NCBI RefSeq assembly: GCF_014269185.2
Contig: NZ_JABWRZ020000002.1
Location: forward strand, 434,001 to 498,000
Length of the DNA stretch: 64,000 nt
From: Pseudomonas oryzicola
Lineage (GTDB): Bacteria; Pseudomonadota; Gammaproteobacteria; Pseudomonadales; Pseudomonadaceae
Direction: 5' to 3'
In this document: in pieces, positions 25,233-35,539 of the stretch
How the letters are laid out: every line of letters starts with the position of its first letter
Numbering within the stretch: the stretch's first letter is position 1
Notes under the pieces: generated by a model
Seen by the model: only the letters and a program-made list of their open reading frames with translations
Database searches by the model: none
What the model was told of the DNA's origin: nothing
Position numbers and translations under genes: made by a program

Positions 25233-25619
25233 TCACTGCCCCGGGCTGAGCAGCCGCTCCAGCTCCGCTGCGCGGTCACGGGTCATGTCCATCAGGCAGG
25301 TGCCACCTTCCAGTGCCGCCATGGTCCCGCCACTGGCCTGTACATGGAACTGGCAATTGCCATCGCGGTAAGCCAGCCATTTGCGCTGCACATCCCGCAG
25401 GCTCTTCTGCTGCCCGGCATCGAGCCTGCTCATCAGTTGTTTGTACACCCGGTTCAGCCGCTGGTCCTGCACCTGCGTTTCGGCCCTGATGCATTCACTC
25501 ATGGCCACGGTGCTGGACGCTCTGTCCATGCACTGCCCATAGTCCGCCGTGTAATCATCGGCCGCTGCCAATGGCAGCGAACAGGCCAATGCCGTGCCTG
25601 CCAGGTAATGCTTGATCAT
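25233..25619 (-). CDS. LprI-like (DUF1311) secreted protein
   Basis: The start is ATG 25619 (MIKHYLAGTALACSLPLAAA), giving a signal peptide and a 128-residue product; longer frames lack one. The mature part has the lysozyme-inhibitor LprI/DUF1311 pattern of paired cysteines: GQCMDRASSTVAMSECI, a coiled helical middle (LNRVYKQLM) and WLAYRDGNCQFH, ending GGTCLMDMTRDRAAELE. Members are periplasmic; some inhibit lysozyme, but most have no proven role. Confidence 0.85.
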   Translation of the reverse strand: MIKHYLAGTALACSLPLAAADDYTADYGQCMDRASSTVAMSECIRAETQVQDQRLNRVYKQLMSRLDAGQQKSLRDVQRKWLAYRDGNCQFHVQASGGTMAALEGGTCLMDMTRDRAAELERLLSPGQ

Positions 25620-25639
25620 GCAAACCCTCCCTGTGGATT

Positions 25640-26260
25640 TCAAAGCGTCTGCGGCGGCTCTTGCGGCATCAGCACCCTGCCCGGCTCGAAGCGTAACGTC
25701 GGCATCTGCGTCGCGGCATAAAACGCCACGCCCAGTGCCGCAACCAACACCACGTCGAGCCAGCTCCAACCCGGCATATCGGCGGCACAGCGCGCCTTCC
25801 AGCAATGCCAGGCCTGCCCCAGGCAGAACACCATCATGGCCGCCAGCCACAGATAGAACCCGGCACCAAAGCCAGTACGCTCATGAAACGCGTAGCTCTG
25901 GTTGTCCGGCAAGCGGTCAATTCCGAAACTGCTGGCAGCCAGGTACAGCGCAACCAGCCCGACCAGGAGCGCCAGCCGGCGGAACCGTCGATGGGCCAGG
26001 ATCGCCAGAGCCAGCAGTGGGTTGGCGAACCACTGATACATGCCGAAAGGCATGCCCCAAGGCCCGTACAACAGCATCTGCAAGGCCGGCATGTGACGAT
26101 CGCCACTCATCAGCGCACCATCGAAGAACAGTGCGAGCAGGTACAGCAGCAAGCTGGCGCTCAGGTAGAAAACGGGCAAGGGGCATACCAGGAAGAAAGG
26201 AACAGGCTGCGACCATAACCCAGGCCCGGCCCCGCTTCCAAACCTTCGATGGGATGCCAT
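25640..26260 (-). CDS. Hypothetical multi-pass membrane protein
   Basis: ATG 26260 (MASHRRFGSG), five bases after the GNAT gene's stop, gives 206 residues. About five hydrophobic helices are seen (FFLVCPLPVFYLSASLLLYL; LALLVGLVALYLAASSFGI; YLWLAAMMVFCLGQAWHC; WLDVVLVAALGVAFYAATQ). I do not recognise the family. It sits between a GNAT gene and the LprI-like gene on the same strand, so the three may be cotranscribed. Confidence 0.7.
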   Translation of the reverse strand: MASHRRFGSGAGPGLWSQPVPFFLVCPLPVFYLSASLLLYLLALFFDGALMSGDRHMPALQMLLYGPWGMPFGMYQWFANPLLALAILAHRRFRRLALLVGLVALYLAASSFGIDRLPDNQSYAFHERTGFGAGFYLWLAAMMVFCLGQAWHCWKARCAADMPGWSWLDVVLVAALGVAFYAATQMPTLRFEPGRVLMPQEPPQTL

Positions 26261-26265
26261 GCCGG

Positions 26266-26829
26266 TCAGGCAACCGGCGGCTCCAGTAGCAGGCCATAGA
26301 TGCCGGAATCGGACAGCTCGCCAGCCACACACCAGCGCGCGCGCAGGGTACCTTCGAGCACGAAGCCCTGGCGTTCGAGGGTACGTGCCGAGCCTTGATT
26401 GCGTGGGTCGATCTCGCCTTCCAGGCGGCGCATGTGCAGGGTGTGGGCGAGGTAATCGATGAAGCAGGTCAGCGCCTCATCCATGTAGCCTCGGCCCTGC
26501 ACAGCACTGGCCAGGCAATAACCGATCTCGCCACGGCGCGAGACATCGTCGATGTTGAACAGCTGGACCATGCCGATCAGTTCACCGTTGTCGCGCCGGT
26601 ACATGCCCAGTTTGAGCTGGTCACCGTTGGCATAGGCCTCACGATCGGCGGCCAGGGCGCTTTCGGCTTCGGCCAGGTCTTGCCAGGGAGCATGGTGCCA
26701 ATAGCGCATGACCTCGGGGTCGGCCATGATTGCCAACCACTGTGCCGCATCGGCATGACGCATGGGGCGCAGTTGCAGACGCGGGCTGTCAAGGCAGAGG
26801 TCACTGGGGAAACTGCGGGGTGGGGTCAC
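26266..26829 (-). CDS. RimJ/RimL-type GNAT N-acetyltransferase
   Basis: The start is chosen at GTG 26829, eight bases after AGGAG; an ATG at 26847 is possible but poorly spaced. The 187-residue protein has the ribosomal-protein-acetyltransferase layout: LDSPRLQLRPMRHADAAQWL at the N-terminus, the CoA-binding region GEIGYCLASAVQGRGYMDEA, and RNQGSARTLERQGFVLEGTL. The substrate is unknown. Members acetylate ribosomal proteins, spermidine or small molecules. Confidence 0.85.
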   Translation of the reverse strand: MTPPRSFPSDLCLDSPRLQLRPMRHADAAQWLAIMADPEVMRYWHHAPWQDLAEAESALAADREAYANGDQLKLGMYRRDNGELIGMVQLFNIDDVSRRGEIGYCLASAVQGRGYMDEALTCFIDYLAHTLHMRRLEGEIDPRNQGSARTLERQGFVLEGTLRARWCVAGELSDSGIYGLLLEPPVA

Positions 26830-26917
26830 GCCGGATCTCCTGTCCATGGCTGGGGAAATGACAGTTTAACGTCAAGCGCACGGTTCAGGCATCCGGGGGA
26901 CCGACGCTGGCTGGCGG

Positions 26918-27301
26918 TCAGGCCACCTCAGCGCCGTCATCCGGCCAATGCGGCTCATTGGCCCCTGGCGGGGTCAGCGGTGGCAGGCCATATGCCGCTC
27001 GCGCATCGTCACAGCTGGGGTTGTGTACCCCACCCACCCACGACGCCTCGAACTCGCGGCAGGGGCTGGAACGGTTGGCGTAGATGGTGCACGCCACCTG
27101 CTGGCCAATCTCGCCCTGCAGGCTGATGCAGCGGCATGGCTTGGCGTCGGTACCGATCATGGCGACACGGGTGGGGTTGATCTGCACCACCAGATCATCC
27201 GGTACCAGGCCGCCGGAAGACTGGCATTCGCCCCAGAAGAAGGACACACGGAAGTACCCGCAGCAGGCGCCGCAGTCAAGGCAAGGGTTGTATTCGGACA
27301 T
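26918..27301 (-). CDS. YkgJ family cysteine-cluster protein
   Basis: A 127-residue protein with the YkgJ/UPF0153 cysteine pattern: NPCLDCGACCGYFRVSF at the start, CRCISLQ and CTIYANRSSPCREFEASW in the middle, and NPSCDDARAAYGLPPL at the end. These cysteines are thought to bind a metal or Fe-S cluster, and the function is not established. A second member of the same broad family lies at 40790-41524. Confidence 0.88.
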   Translation of the reverse strand: MSEYNPCLDCGACCGYFRVSFFWGECQSSGGLVPDDLVVQINPTRVAMIGTDAKPCRCISLQGEIGQQVACTIYANRSSPCREFEASWVGGVHNPSCDDARAAYGLPPLTPPGANEPHWPDDGAEVA

Positions 27302-27459
27302 GATGGCACGGAGGGAAGGTTGTTGTTATCGGGCGTGGCCCGCGGCGCCATTTTCAATCCAAGCCGGGGCTGCTGGATAGGGGGGCGATGCAAAAATTTT
27401 TGCCGCTGATCCGGCAGCCGGCCAAGCGCGGCCAATACCTGCACGACCACCCGTTTCTG

Positions 27460-28587
27460 TTAGCAGATAGCCTTGTAAGTCGTAGCATCCGCGCGCTGCA
27501 GAGCAAGCCCTGCGCTCGGGTCATATTCCTTGCCCTGCACCATGCTGAAGTAGGTGTACGCTTCACCACAGTGCACCAGGCGGTCGCTCTTCTCACCCTC
27601 GGTGAGTACTGTGTAGGACACGCTGCGCATGGCCTGATATTGGCTATCCGCTGCCGCCATGGCCTGGTGATACTTCATCAACTGTCTGTCGTCCAGGGCC
27701 AGGCACTTGTCGAGCTGCACACCCCAGCGGGTCAGGCAGACTTCGGCAAAATGACGAACGATCAGCCCCGGCTCTGCCAGCACCTTGCCCGCGCCTGCGC
27801 CATCTGCCGAGGCGTTGCCGACGAGCGTGGCATGCCGGCCAGGCATGGGATAGACGCATAACTGTATCCCGCTTGCGACCGAAGGGATCACACAGGCAAA
27901 ACCTTTGGAGCGCTCATCCCGCGAATAGAAACCTACGTATTCTTTGACGTTATCCGCCAAGGTCACGCGCTCGGTCTGTACATTGCCGACGCCAGGCACC
28001 GGATCGATGGCGAAGATGTTCACCGGTATGCCGCGCAACACCGGATCCTGAGCCATGGCATTGGCCAGCATATGACAGCTAATCCCTCCCCTGCTCCAAC
28101 CGACCAGATTGACCTGAGTTGGAATGCGCGGCTTGCGGAAAATGCTGATAATGCGCTCCTGCAGTTCCTGGGGCGTTGAGTGGCGGTCACCATAATCGTA
28201 GGTTCGCCAGAACCAGGAAGCAGTGGAGGAAGGGTCCGGAACAGGTACGCCAGCGTCTTTCAGATGCTGGTATTCTTGCTCGCTCAACTTGGTGCGCTGC
28301 CAGTTGCTTACGCCCTTGATCACCTGCAACACATGGTTGACGTTCTCTTCCCAGCCATGGCCAAACAGTTGGCCGGTCCAGTTGAAATAGCCACCGGGCT
28401 CGACGAACAGGTTGTCATCCTGCAGGTTGCCACTGCCGGGGCCGTCCACCGCGATCCAGTGGGCAAACTCGCGGCCCAGATCGTTGCTGGCCAGGGTAGA
28501 GACCAGCTCACCGTTCCAGAAGTTGGGGTTGGCTTGGTCGAAGCGGTGCGAGCCGGTACCGCAGAAGTAGGCGGTGAAAACACTCAT
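27460..28587 (-). CDS. Alpha/beta-hydrolase fold protein, possible secreted effector lipase
   Basis: A 375-residue protein from ATG 28587, without a signal peptide. It begins VFTAYFCGTGSHRFDQANPN, an opening seen in DUF2235/DUF5621-type hydrolases. The nucleophile elbow is VNLVGWSRGGISCHMLANAM (GxSxG), and an acid strand follows (IFAIDPVPGVGN); a His in PGRHATLVGN or VRHFAEVC may complete the triad. Type VI lipase effectors and their relatives share this layout, but no VgrG, PAAR or immunity gene is adjacent, so the effector role is inference. It is flanked by housekeeping genes. Confidence 0.65.
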   Translation of the reverse strand: MSVFTAYFCGTGSHRFDQANPNFWNGELVSTLASNDLGREFAHWIAVDGPGSGNLQDDNLFVEPGGYFNWTGQLFGHGWEENVNHVLQVIKGVSNWQRTKLSEQEYQHLKDAGVPVPDPSSTASWFWRTYDYGDRHSTPQELQERIISIFRKPRIPTQVNLVGWSRGGISCHMLANAMAQDPVLRGIPVNIFAIDPVPGVGNVQTERVTLADNVKEYVGFYSRDERSKGFACVIPSVASGIQLCVYPMPGRHATLVGNASADGAGAGKVLAEPGLIVRHFAEVCLTRWGVQLDKCLALDDRQLMKYHQAMAAADSQYQAMRSVSYTVLTEGEKSDRLVHCGEAYTYFSMVQGKEYDPSAGLALQRADATTYKAIC

Positions 28588-28704
28588 GGGGAAATCTCTG
28601 TGGTGAGAGATGAGTGCTGAAGATAGGCGGGCATAGTGCAGGAATGCAGGCGGAAAGCGCGCCCTGCTGCGAAACCGGGGGCTGCCTGGCAGCCCCCGAC
28701 AGGA

Positions 28705-29913
28705 TTACCTGCGGGCCAAGCCATCAGCCCGGAACATCTGCCGGATCCCTCGAATCGCCTGGCGTATGCGGTCCTGGTTCTCGATCAGGGCAAAGCGCAC
28801 GTGGTCATCACCGTAGTCACCAAAGCCGATCCCCGGCGACACGCACACTTTGGCCTCGGCCAGCAGCTTCTTGGAAAACTCCAGCGAACCCAGGTGTGCA
28901 TACTCCGGCGGAATCTTCGCCCACACGTACATCGAGGCCTTGGGATTTTCGACCATCCAGCCCAGCTCGTGCAGCCCCTTCACCAGCAGGTTGCGGCGCT
29001 GGCGGTATTGCTCGGCGATGTCGCGCACACACTGCTGGTCACCTTCCAGCGCAGCGATGGCGGCCACCTGCAGTGGGGTGAAGGTGCCATAGTCGTGGTA
29101 GCTCTTGATCCGCGCCAGAGCACTGACCAACTCCGGGTTGCCGACCATGAAGCCGATCCGCCAGCCGGCCATGTTGTAGCTCTTTGACAGCGTGAAGAAT
29201 TCCACGGCGATGTCCTTGGCGCCCGGCACCTGCATGATCGACGGGGCTTTCCAGCCGTCGTAGACGATGTCGGCGTAGGCCAGGTCATGCACCACCAGCA
29301 CGTTGTACTGCTTGGCCAACGCCACCACGCGCTCGAAAAAGTCCAGCTCCACGCACTGGGCGGTGGGGTTGGACGGGAAACCGAGGATCATCATCTTCGG
29401 CTTGGGGATCGACTCGCGGATGGCCCGCTCAAGTTCATTGAAGAAGTCTACCCCCGGCACCAACGGCACCGAGCGCACCTGGGCACCGGCGATCACCGCA
29501 CCGTAGATATGGATCGGGTAGCTGGGGTTGGGCACCAGCACCGTATCGCCCTGGTCGAGCGTGGCCAGCATCAGGTGTGCCAGGCCCTCCTTCGAACCGA
29601 TGGTGACGATGGCTTCGCTTTCCGGGTCGATGTCGACCTCGTAGCGTTCCTTGTACCAGTTGGAGATGGCCCGACGCAGGCGCGGAATACCGCGAGAGGT
29701 GGAGTAGCCGTGGGTGTCTTCACGCTGGGCGACCTGCACCAGCTTTTCGACGATGTGCGGCGGGGTGGCGCCGTCGGGGTTGCCCATGCTCAGGTCGATG
29801 ATGTCCTCGCCACGGCGGCGGGCAGCCATCTTGAGCTCGGCAGTGATGTTGAAGACGTAAGGGGGGAGACGATCGATGCGCGCAAAGCGGCGCGGCGAAC
29901 CTGAATTGGCCAT
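28705..29913 (-). CDS. alaC: Alanine transaminase AlaC
   Basis: A 402-residue class I PLP aminotransferase. It starts [20 protein letters not shown], with [15 protein letters not shown] as the N-terminal substrate loop, and the PLP lysine in [31 protein letters not shown] carries the conserved Asn that contacts PLP, and [13 protein letters not shown] carries the C-terminal Arg region. Length and motifs match AlaC, which interconverts pyruvate and alanine using glutamate. It is monocistronic, with an AT-rich upstream region. Confidence 0.9.
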   Translation of the reverse strand: MANSGSPRRFARIDRLPPYVFNITAELKMAARRRGEDIIDLSMGNPDGATPPHIVEKLVQVAQREDTHGYSTSRGIPRLRRAISNWYKERYEVDIDPESEAIVTIGSKEGLAHLMLATLDQGDTVLVPNPSYPIHIYGAVIAGAQVRSVPLVPGVDFFNELERAIRESIPKPKMMILGFPSNPTAQCVELDFFERVVALAKQYNVLVVHDLAYADIVYDGWKAPSIMQVPGAKDIAVEFFTLSKSYNMAGWRIGFMVGNPELVSALARIKSYHDYGTFTPLQVAAIAALEGDQQCVRDIAEQYRQRRNLLVKGLHELGWMVENPKASMYVWAKIPPEYAHLGSLEFSKKLLAEAKVCVSPGIGFGDYGDDHVRFALIENQDRIRQAIRGIRQMFRADGLARR

Positions 29914-30111
29914 GGCTTCCTCTGAGTACGTAAGCGCCCGGAACCGTCCGAGCGACGTTGGCCGATGTGGCGGCCAAGAACAGAAGATAGTGCCGAAACA
30001 TGAATTCTGTAAAGGTCAATTTCCCGTTTTATTATTTATTTTCAGATATATTTTTTGAAAATCAGGAAATTTATGTTTCAGCCCTGGTCTTGTCGCCGGA
30101 ACAGGCAAAAA

Positions 30112-30137
30112 AAAACCCGGCACAAAGGCCGGGTTTT
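30112..30137. terminator. Bidirectional intrinsic terminator
   Basis: AAAACCCGGC and GCCGGGTTTT are perfect 10-base arms with a six-base loop. A-runs and T-runs on both sides allow it to work on either strand. It ends the cyo operon 20 bases after cyoE. The AT-rich stretch 29990-30075 beside it holds no gene and is the upstream region of alaC. Confidence 0.9.
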
Positions 30138-30156
30138 CGTGTTACAGGCAGCAGTT

Positions 30157-31044
30157 TCAGCGCGCGTAGGTCATCAGCACGTCCGCAGCGGTCTGGCTGT
30201 CCACACCCATCATCACGCTCAGGGCAGTGACGGTGAGGATGGAGAAGCCAAAGACCTTGCGAGCCCATTTGCTGTCATCCTCAGCCTTGTAGCCACCCCA
30301 GGCCATGTACAGCCAGTACAGGCCCATGGCAGCTGCCACGGCCAGGTAGCCGAGGCCGGCGTAACCGCCGAGGGTAAGCATCAGGGTTGCGAGCACGAAG
30401 GCCAGCACGTACAGCACGATCTGCTTCTTCGCCGCAAGGATGCCGCGAGCCACCGGCAGAACCGGAATGTCGGCAGCGCTGTAGTCCTTGAAGCGGAAGA
30501 TCGCGATGGCAAAGCTGTGCGGCATCTGCCACAGGCTGAACATCACCAGCAGGGTGACCGCAGCCAGGTCGAAGCTGTTGCTGACGGCACAATAGCCGAT
30601 CACCGGAGGCATGGCACCGGACAGGCTGCCAACCAGGGTACCGTGCACCGATTTACGCTTCAGCCACAGGCTGTAGAAACCGACGTAGACGATGAAGCCA
30701 ATCAGCGCGCAGAACGCCGACAGCGGGTTGGCCTGGACATACAGCAGGCTGAAACCCGCCACCCCAAGCAGGGTGGCGTAGATCAGCGCGAGGGGCAGCG
30801 GCATGCCGCCCTGGACCATGACGCGGTTCTTGGTGCGCTCCATCTTCTGGTCGATGTCGCGGTCGATGCAGTTGTTGAACACGCAACCGGACGCGACTAC
30901 CAGCGAAGTACCCACTACCACCGCCAGGAACAGGGCGAAATCCACATGGCCCTTCGCGGCAAGGAAGAAACCGCCTGCCACGGAAAGCACGTTACCGAAA
31001 ATGATCCCCGGTTTGGTGATTTGGATAAAGTGCTTAACGGACAT
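30157..31044 (-). CDS. cyoE: Protoheme IX farnesyltransferase (heme O synthase)
   Basis: A 295-residue membrane prenyltransferase. The first Asp-rich motif is [18 protein letters not shown], and the second catalytic loop region is [16 protein letters not shown]. About nine hydrophobic helices are visible, starting [18 protein letters not shown]. It farnesylates protoheme to give the heme O used by the cytochrome bo oxidase encoded by the preceding genes. Last gene of cyoABCDE. Confidence 0.96.
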   Translation of the reverse strand: MSVKHFIQITKPGIIFGNVLSVAGGFFLAAKGHVDFALFLAVVVGTSLVVASGCVFNNCIDRDIDQKMERTKNRVMVQGGMPLPLALIYATLLGVAGFSLLYVQANPLSAFCALIGFIVYVGFYSLWLKRKSVHGTLVGSLSGAMPPVIGYCAVSNSFDLAAVTLLVMFSLWQMPHSFAIAIFRFKDYSAADIPVLPVARGILAAKKQIVLYVLAFVLATLMLTLGGYAGLGYLAVAAAMGLYWLYMAWGGYKAEDDSKWARKVFGFSILTVTALSVMMGVDSQTAADVLMTYAR

Positions 31045-31055
31045 GCAGTCTTACC

Positions 31056-31388
31056 TCACTTGGCCAACATTTCGAAGTGGATGCTGAACATGATCCACAG
31101 CGACAGGCCGACGAGCAGGGCGATCACCAAGGTGGTGAACAGGAACGTCGAAACGTTGTTGCGTTGCTCTTTCGAGCGGTCCATGTGCAGGAAGTACACG
31201 AGGTGTACGACTACCTGGATCACGGCCATGGCAACAATGATCAGAACGGTCAGGTTCTTCGGCAGGCTTGGCGACATGGCCAGGCCGAACGGGATCGCAG
31301 TCAGGATGATCGACAGAATGAAGCCGATCATGTACGACTTGACGCTGCCGTGGTTACCTTCGTGATGAGTGTCGTATGCGTTAGCCAT
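31056..31388 (-). CDS. cyoD: Cytochrome bo ubiquinol oxidase subunit IV
   Basis: A 110-residue protein with three helices (SYMIGFILSIILTAIPFGLA; LTVLIIVAMAVIQVVVHLVY; FTTLVIALLVGLSLWIMFSI). The N-terminus is hydrophilic with His residues (YDTHHEGNHGS). It is the small subunit of the bo3 oxidase that aids CuB assembly. Start ATG 31388 overlaps the cyoC stop. Confidence 0.95.
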   Translation of the reverse strand: MANAYDTHHEGNHGSVKSYMIGFILSIILTAIPFGLAMSPSLPKNLTVLIIVAMAVIQVVVHLVYFLHMDRSKEQRNNVSTFLFTTLVIALLVGLSLWIMFSIHFEMLAK

Positions 31389-32011
31389 TACAGAACTCCC
31401 AGCAGGTAGACAACGGTGAATACGCAGATCCAGACCACGTCCAGGAAGTGCCAGAACAGGCTCAGGCAGCTCATGCGGGTCTTGGCGGTCGGCGTGATGC
31501 CGTGCTTGTTGATCTGGTACATCATGACTGCCATCCAGATCAGGCCGGCGGTCACGTGCAGACCGTGGGTACCTACCAGGGCGAAGAAGCCCGACAGGAA
31601 GCCACTGCGGTTCGGGCCGAAGCCTTCGCCGATCAGGTGATGGAATTCATAGATTTCCATCGCGATGAAGCCTGCACCGAACAGGAAGGTCACAGCCAAC
31701 CAGCCCAGTACGCCAGCTTTCTTGCCATCGAACATCTTCAGCATGGCGAAGCCGAAGGTGATCGAGGACAGCAGCAGGAACAGTGTTTCAACAGCCACGA
31801 AATCGAGCTGGAAGATGTCATGACCCGACGGGCCGCCGGCAAAACTGCCGGACAGCACCGCGTAGGTGGCGAAGAGCGACGCAAACAGGATGCAGTCGGT
31901 CATCAGGTACAGCCAGAAACCCAGTACGGTCATCTGGCCCGAGTCGTGGTGGTGGTCGTCATGCCCATGGTCGTGACCATGAGCAGCACCGTGCATTACT
32001 TGACTGGACAT
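31388..32011 (-). CDS. cyoC: Cytochrome bo ubiquinol oxidase subunit III
   Basis: A 207-residue five-helix protein. The N-terminus is His-rich ([16 protein letters not shown]), followed by [20 protein letters not shown] and the C-terminal [20 protein letters not shown] typical of heme-copper oxidase subunit III. The His/Asp-rich leader is longer than in E. coli CyoC and could bind metal. It lies three bases after cyoB. Confidence 0.95.
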   Translation of the reverse strand: MSSQVMHGAAHGHDHGHDDHHHDSGQMTVLGFWLYLMTDCILFASLFATYAVLSGSFAGGPSGHDIFQLDFVAVETLFLLLSSITFGFAMLKMFDGKKAGVLGWLAVTFLFGAGFIAMEIYEFHHLIGEGFGPNRSGFLSGFFALVGTHGLHVTAGLIWMAVMMYQINKHGITPTAKTRMSCLSLFWHFLDVVWICVFTVVYLLGVL

Positions 32012-32014
32012 TGA

Positions 32015-34033
32015 TTACACCCGCTCAAACGATTCGACACGTGCGCCGGCAGGCAGAGCACCTGCTTTGGCCAACGCTTTCATGCGCTCGCCTTCGATGC
32101 GCGCCACTTCTTCGGCCGGAACCATGTAGCCCTGGTCGTCACGCGCAGCGTGGCGAACGAAGACAGCGATGGTTGCAACCAGGCTCGCGCCAACCAGCCA
32201 CCAGATGTGCCAGATGAAGGCGAAGCCGAAGACGGTCAGGAACAGGCCCATGAACAAACCGGTGGAGGTGTTGCTCGGCATGTGGATCGCTTCGTACTTG
32301 GCCGCTGGCTTGTAGGCAACACCGGCTTCCTTGGCTTCGTGCCAGGCGTCCAGGCCAACCTTCTCGGGCATATGGGCGAAGTTGTAGAACGGAGGTGGCG
32401 ACGAAGTCGACCATTCCAGGGTACGGCCGCCCCATGGGTCGCCGGTCACGTCCAGGTTCTGGTTGCGGTCGCGAACCGATACGTACAGCTGGATCAGCTG
32501 GCAGGCGATACCGAACAGGATCAGCACGGCGCCGACAACGGCTACGTACAGGTAGGGTTCCCACAGCGGGTTGTCGGAGTGGTTCAGACGACGGGTCATG
32601 CCCATGAAGCCCAGGGCGTACAGCGGCATGAACGCTACGTAGAAGCCCGAGATCCAGAACCAGAAGGCAGCTTTGCCCCACTTCTCGTTCAGGGTGAAAC
32701 CAAAGGCTTTCGGGAACCAGTAGGCGAAGCCGGCGATGTAGCCGAATACCGCACCACCGATGATCACGTTGTGGAAGTGAGCAATTACGAACAGGCTGTT
32801 GTGCAGGACGAAGTCAGCGCCCGGAACAGCCAGCAGAACGCCAGTCATGCCACCGATGGAGAAGGTGATCATGAAGCCCAGGGTCCACATGATCGGCGCG
32901 GTGAAGCGCAGACGGCCCTGGTAGATGGTGAACAGCCAGTTGAACAGCTTCACACCGGTCGGAATGGAGATCAGCATCGTCGCCAGGCCGAAGAAGGTGT
33001 TGACGCTGGCGCCGGCACCCATGGTGAAGAAGTGGTGCAGCCATACAGCGAAGCCCAGCACGGCGATGGCGCCCGATGCATAGATCATCGAGTGGTGGCC
33101 GAACAGACGCTTGCCGGAGAAGGTCGAGGTGACTTCCGAGAACACACCGAAGGCCGGCAGGATCAGGATGTAGACCTCAGGGTGACCCCACGCCCAGAAC
33201 AGGTTGACGTACATCATCGGGTTCCCACCAAGCTCGTTGGTGAAGATGTGGAAGTCCAGATAACGGTCAACAGTCAGCAGAGCGAGTGCAGCGGTCAGGA
33301 TCGGGAAGGAAGCCACGATCAGCACGTTGGCCCAGGTGCAGGTCCAGGTGAAGATCGGCATGTCCATCAGCTTCATGCCAGGTGCGCGCATCTTCATCAC
33401 GGTGACGAGGAAGTTCACACCGGTAAGCGTCGTACCCAGGCCTGATAGCTGTAGCGCCCAGATGTAGTAGTCGACACCCACCCCAGGGCTGTACTGAATG
33501 CCCGCGAGCGGCGGATAGGCAACCCAGCCGGTCTTGGCGAATTCACCAACGCCCAGCGAGATGTTGACCAGCAGCACGCCTGCCAGCAGCAGGTAGAAGC
33601 TCAGCGAGTTCAGGAACGGGAAGGCAACGTCACGTGCACCGATCTGCAGAGGAACCGCCAGGTTCATCAGGCCGGTGAAGAACGGCATCGCCATGAAGAT
33701 GATCATGATCACACCGTGAGCGGTGAAGATCTGGTCATAGTGTTCTGGCGGCAGGTAGCCTTCGGAGCCACCGGTAGCGGCAGCCAGCTGGGTACGCATC
33801 ATGATGGCGTCGGCAAAGCCGCGCAGCAGCATGACCATCGCGACGATGATGTACATCACCCCGATCTTCTTGTGGTCGACAGTCGTCAACCACTCGGTCC
33901 ACAAGTAGGTCCACTTGCGGAAGTAGGTGATAGCACCGACGACAGCGATACCACCGAGCGCAATCATGGCAAGTGTCACCATGACTATCGGCTCGTGATA
34001 GGGTATCGCCTCCAGGCTTAGTTTACCGAACAT
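32015..34033 (-). CDS. cyoB: Cytochrome bo ubiquinol oxidase subunit I
   Basis: The 672-residue catalytic subunit. Heme-copper ligands are recognisable: [20 protein letters not shown] (low-spin heme His), [20 protein letters not shown] (CuB His and the cross-linked Tyr) and GHHSMIYA (two CuB His), then [20 protein letters not shown] (heme O and low-spin heme His). The family carries out four-electron O2 reduction with ubiquinol and pumps protons. The long polar C-terminus is typical of CyoB. Confidence 0.97.
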   Translation of the reverse strand: MFGKLSLEAIPYHEPIVMVTLAMIALGGIAVVGAITYFRKWTYLWTEWLTTVDHKKIGVMYIIVAMVMLLRGFADAIMMRTQLAAATGGSEGYLPPEHYDQIFTAHGVIMIIFMAMPFFTGLMNLAVPLQIGARDVAFPFLNSLSFYLLLAGVLLVNISLGVGEFAKTGWVAYPPLAGIQYSPGVGVDYYIWALQLSGLGTTLTGVNFLVTVMKMRAPGMKLMDMPIFTWTCTWANVLIVASFPILTAALALLTVDRYLDFHIFTNELGGNPMMYVNLFWAWGHPEVYILILPAFGVFSEVTSTFSGKRLFGHHSMIYASGAIAVLGFAVWLHHFFTMGAGASVNTFFGLATMLISIPTGVKLFNWLFTIYQGRLRFTAPIMWTLGFMITFSIGGMTGVLLAVPGADFVLHNSLFVIAHFHNVIIGGAVFGYIAGFAYWFPKAFGFTLNEKWGKAAFWFWISGFYVAFMPLYALGFMGMTRRLNHSDNPLWEPYLYVAVVGAVLILFGIACQLIQLYVSVRDRNQNLDVTGDPWGGRTLEWSTSSPPPFYNFAHMPEKVGLDAWHEAKEAGVAYKPAAKYEAIHMPSNTSTGLFMGLFLTVFGFAFIWHIWWLVGASLVATIAVFVRHAARDDQGYMVPAEEVARIEGERMKALAKAGALPAGARVESFERV

Positions 34034-34036
34034 CTC

Positions 34037-34981
34037 TTACTCCTCTGCACCGGCAGCTGGTTGCATACTCGATTCCACACCCTTGGTAGTGGCCAGATCT
34101 TTGCTGCCTGCTTCTTCGTGGCTCGGACGACCGCGGTTCATGCCTTCGTACTTGTCGACGATCAGCTGGAACTGGTCAGGCGAAGCCTCGCTGTACAGCG
34201 CGACCGGGTTGTTTTCGCTTGGTTTGGCCAAGGCGTCGTATTCGGCCTTGTCCAGCTTCTTCGGCGACTGCTTGACCTCGGCGACCCACTTGTCGAAGTC
34301 TTCCTGGGAGGTGGCAGTAGCCTTGAATTTCATGCCGGTGAAGCCAGCACCGCTATAGTTGGCGCTGATACCGTCGAACTCGCCGTTTTCGTTGGCGATC
34401 AGGTGCAGCTTGGTGGTCATGCCGGCCATGGCGTAGATCTGGCCGCCCAGGCCCGGGATGAAGAACGAGTTCATCACGGCGTCGGAAGTGACGCGGAAGT
34501 TGACCGGGGTGTTAGCCGGGAAGACGATCTTGTTGACCGTGGCAATGCCCTGCTCCGGGTAGATGAACAGCCATTTCCAGTCCAGCGCGACCACGTCGAT
34601 CTGCACCGGCTTCACATCGGAATCCAGCGGACGATACGGGTCCAGCTTGTGGGTGGAGTGGTAGGTGAAGTAACCCAGGGCGATGATGATCAGGATCGGG
34701 ATGATCCACACCGCGGCTTCGATCTTGGTCGAGTGCGACCAGTCAGGGGTGTAGGTGGCGGCCTTGTTGGAAGCACGGTACTTCCAGGCGAAAACCACGG
34801 TCATGATGATGACCGGAATCACCACCAGCAGCATCAGACCGGTAGCGATGAGGATCAGGTTCTTTTGCTCAATGCCGACCTGGCCCTTCGGGTCGAGCAG
34901 GGTCCAGTTGCACCCACTGAGTAAAAGCATGCCTAAAAAGGGCAATATGCCAAACAGTCTGGGGTAACGCTTTTTACTCAT
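34037..34981 (-). CDS. cyoA: Cytochrome bo ubiquinol oxidase subunit II
   Basis: A 314-residue lipoprotein: [20 protein letters not shown] is followed by the lipobox LLSGC. Two membrane helices ([39 protein letters not shown]) and a cupredoxin-like domain lacking the CuA cysteines ([20 protein letters not shown]) identify a quinol, not cytochrome c, oxidase. First gene of the operon, with AGAGG before ATG 34981. Confidence 0.96.
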   Translation of the reverse strand: MSKKRYPRLFGILPFLGMLLLSGCNWTLLDPKGQVGIEQKNLILIATGLMLLVVIPVIIMTVVFAWKYRASNKAATYTPDWSHSTKIEAAVWIIPILIIIALGYFTYHSTHKLDPYRPLDSDVKPVQIDVVALDWKWLFIYPEQGIATVNKIVFPANTPVNFRVTSDAVMNSFFIPGLGGQIYAMAGMTTKLHLIANENGEFDGISANYSGAGFTGMKFKATATSQEDFDKWVAEVKQSPKKLDKAEYDALAKPSENNPVALYSEASPDQFQLIVDKYEGMNRGRPSHEEAGSKDLATTKGVESSMQPAAGAEE

Positions 34982-35539
34982 CTCACGACCTCTAGATCAG
35001 CTTGCTTCAATGCAATTTGTGTTTTGGTAGCCAACACTTCGTCCTGCCAAGTGCGGCATTTCGCGCCCGTACTCGCTCCTGCCCGGGTCCGACTGCAGGA
35101 CCTTGGCGTCAAGCGGGTTAGCGGTGCTTATGGTTTCGTAGGCAACAGGCCTGTACTTCAGACCAAGTCCATTTGGTGCGGGAAAACGCGGAGGGGGGTC
35201 CGCCCGGTATCGCCGTTGGGCGAAACTTGACGAAGTCAGCAAAAAGGAGCGCTGGGGCTTCCTTCAATCCTGCGACTCGCAAGCAGTGCCGAACGGAAAT
35301 TGGGGGCGATTGTAGATAGGTCGCCAACCCTTGACTATGACTTATTGAGCAACAGTCTTTTACAGAATCCGCAACAATACTGCTCAAAAATTCAACTTCG
35401 CGACAGTTTGTCGCACCCCGCTTGCTAGCCCCCAAAGCCGCATTCCGCAAGGCCTACGGGTTGATCTGAGTCAAGCGGGAAGCAACTTTTCACTCTTCTC
35501 ATGGGGCGTAAAAGACCCCATGCCATTCGGTACTTTTGT
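34982..35539. other. cyo upstream region, no convincing gene
   Basis: A 558-base gap between cyoA and dsbB. Short frames on both strands lack codon bias or ribosome-binding sites, although 34997-35242 (minus, 81 codons) sits directly before cyoA and cannot be fully excluded as a leader peptide. It holds an ANR/FNR-like box at 35461-35474 and a small hairpin, CATGGGG/CCCCATG, at 35500-35522. Confidence 0.6.
35461..35474. promoter_or_regulatory. ANR/FNR-like box
   Basis: TTGATCTGAGTCAA matches the ANR consensus TTGAT-N4-ATCAA at nine of ten fixed bases. It lies about 480 bases before cyoA and just past the dsbB stop. ANR is known to control terminal oxidases in pseudomonads, including repression of cyo at low oxygen in P. 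putida. The distance implies a long leader, or that the box serves another transcript. Confidence 0.5.

Noticed and set aside
34997..35242. Possible small gene directly upstream of cyoA
   Set aside because: No credible start or ribosome-binding site, biased composition, and it lies in the expected promoter/leader region.
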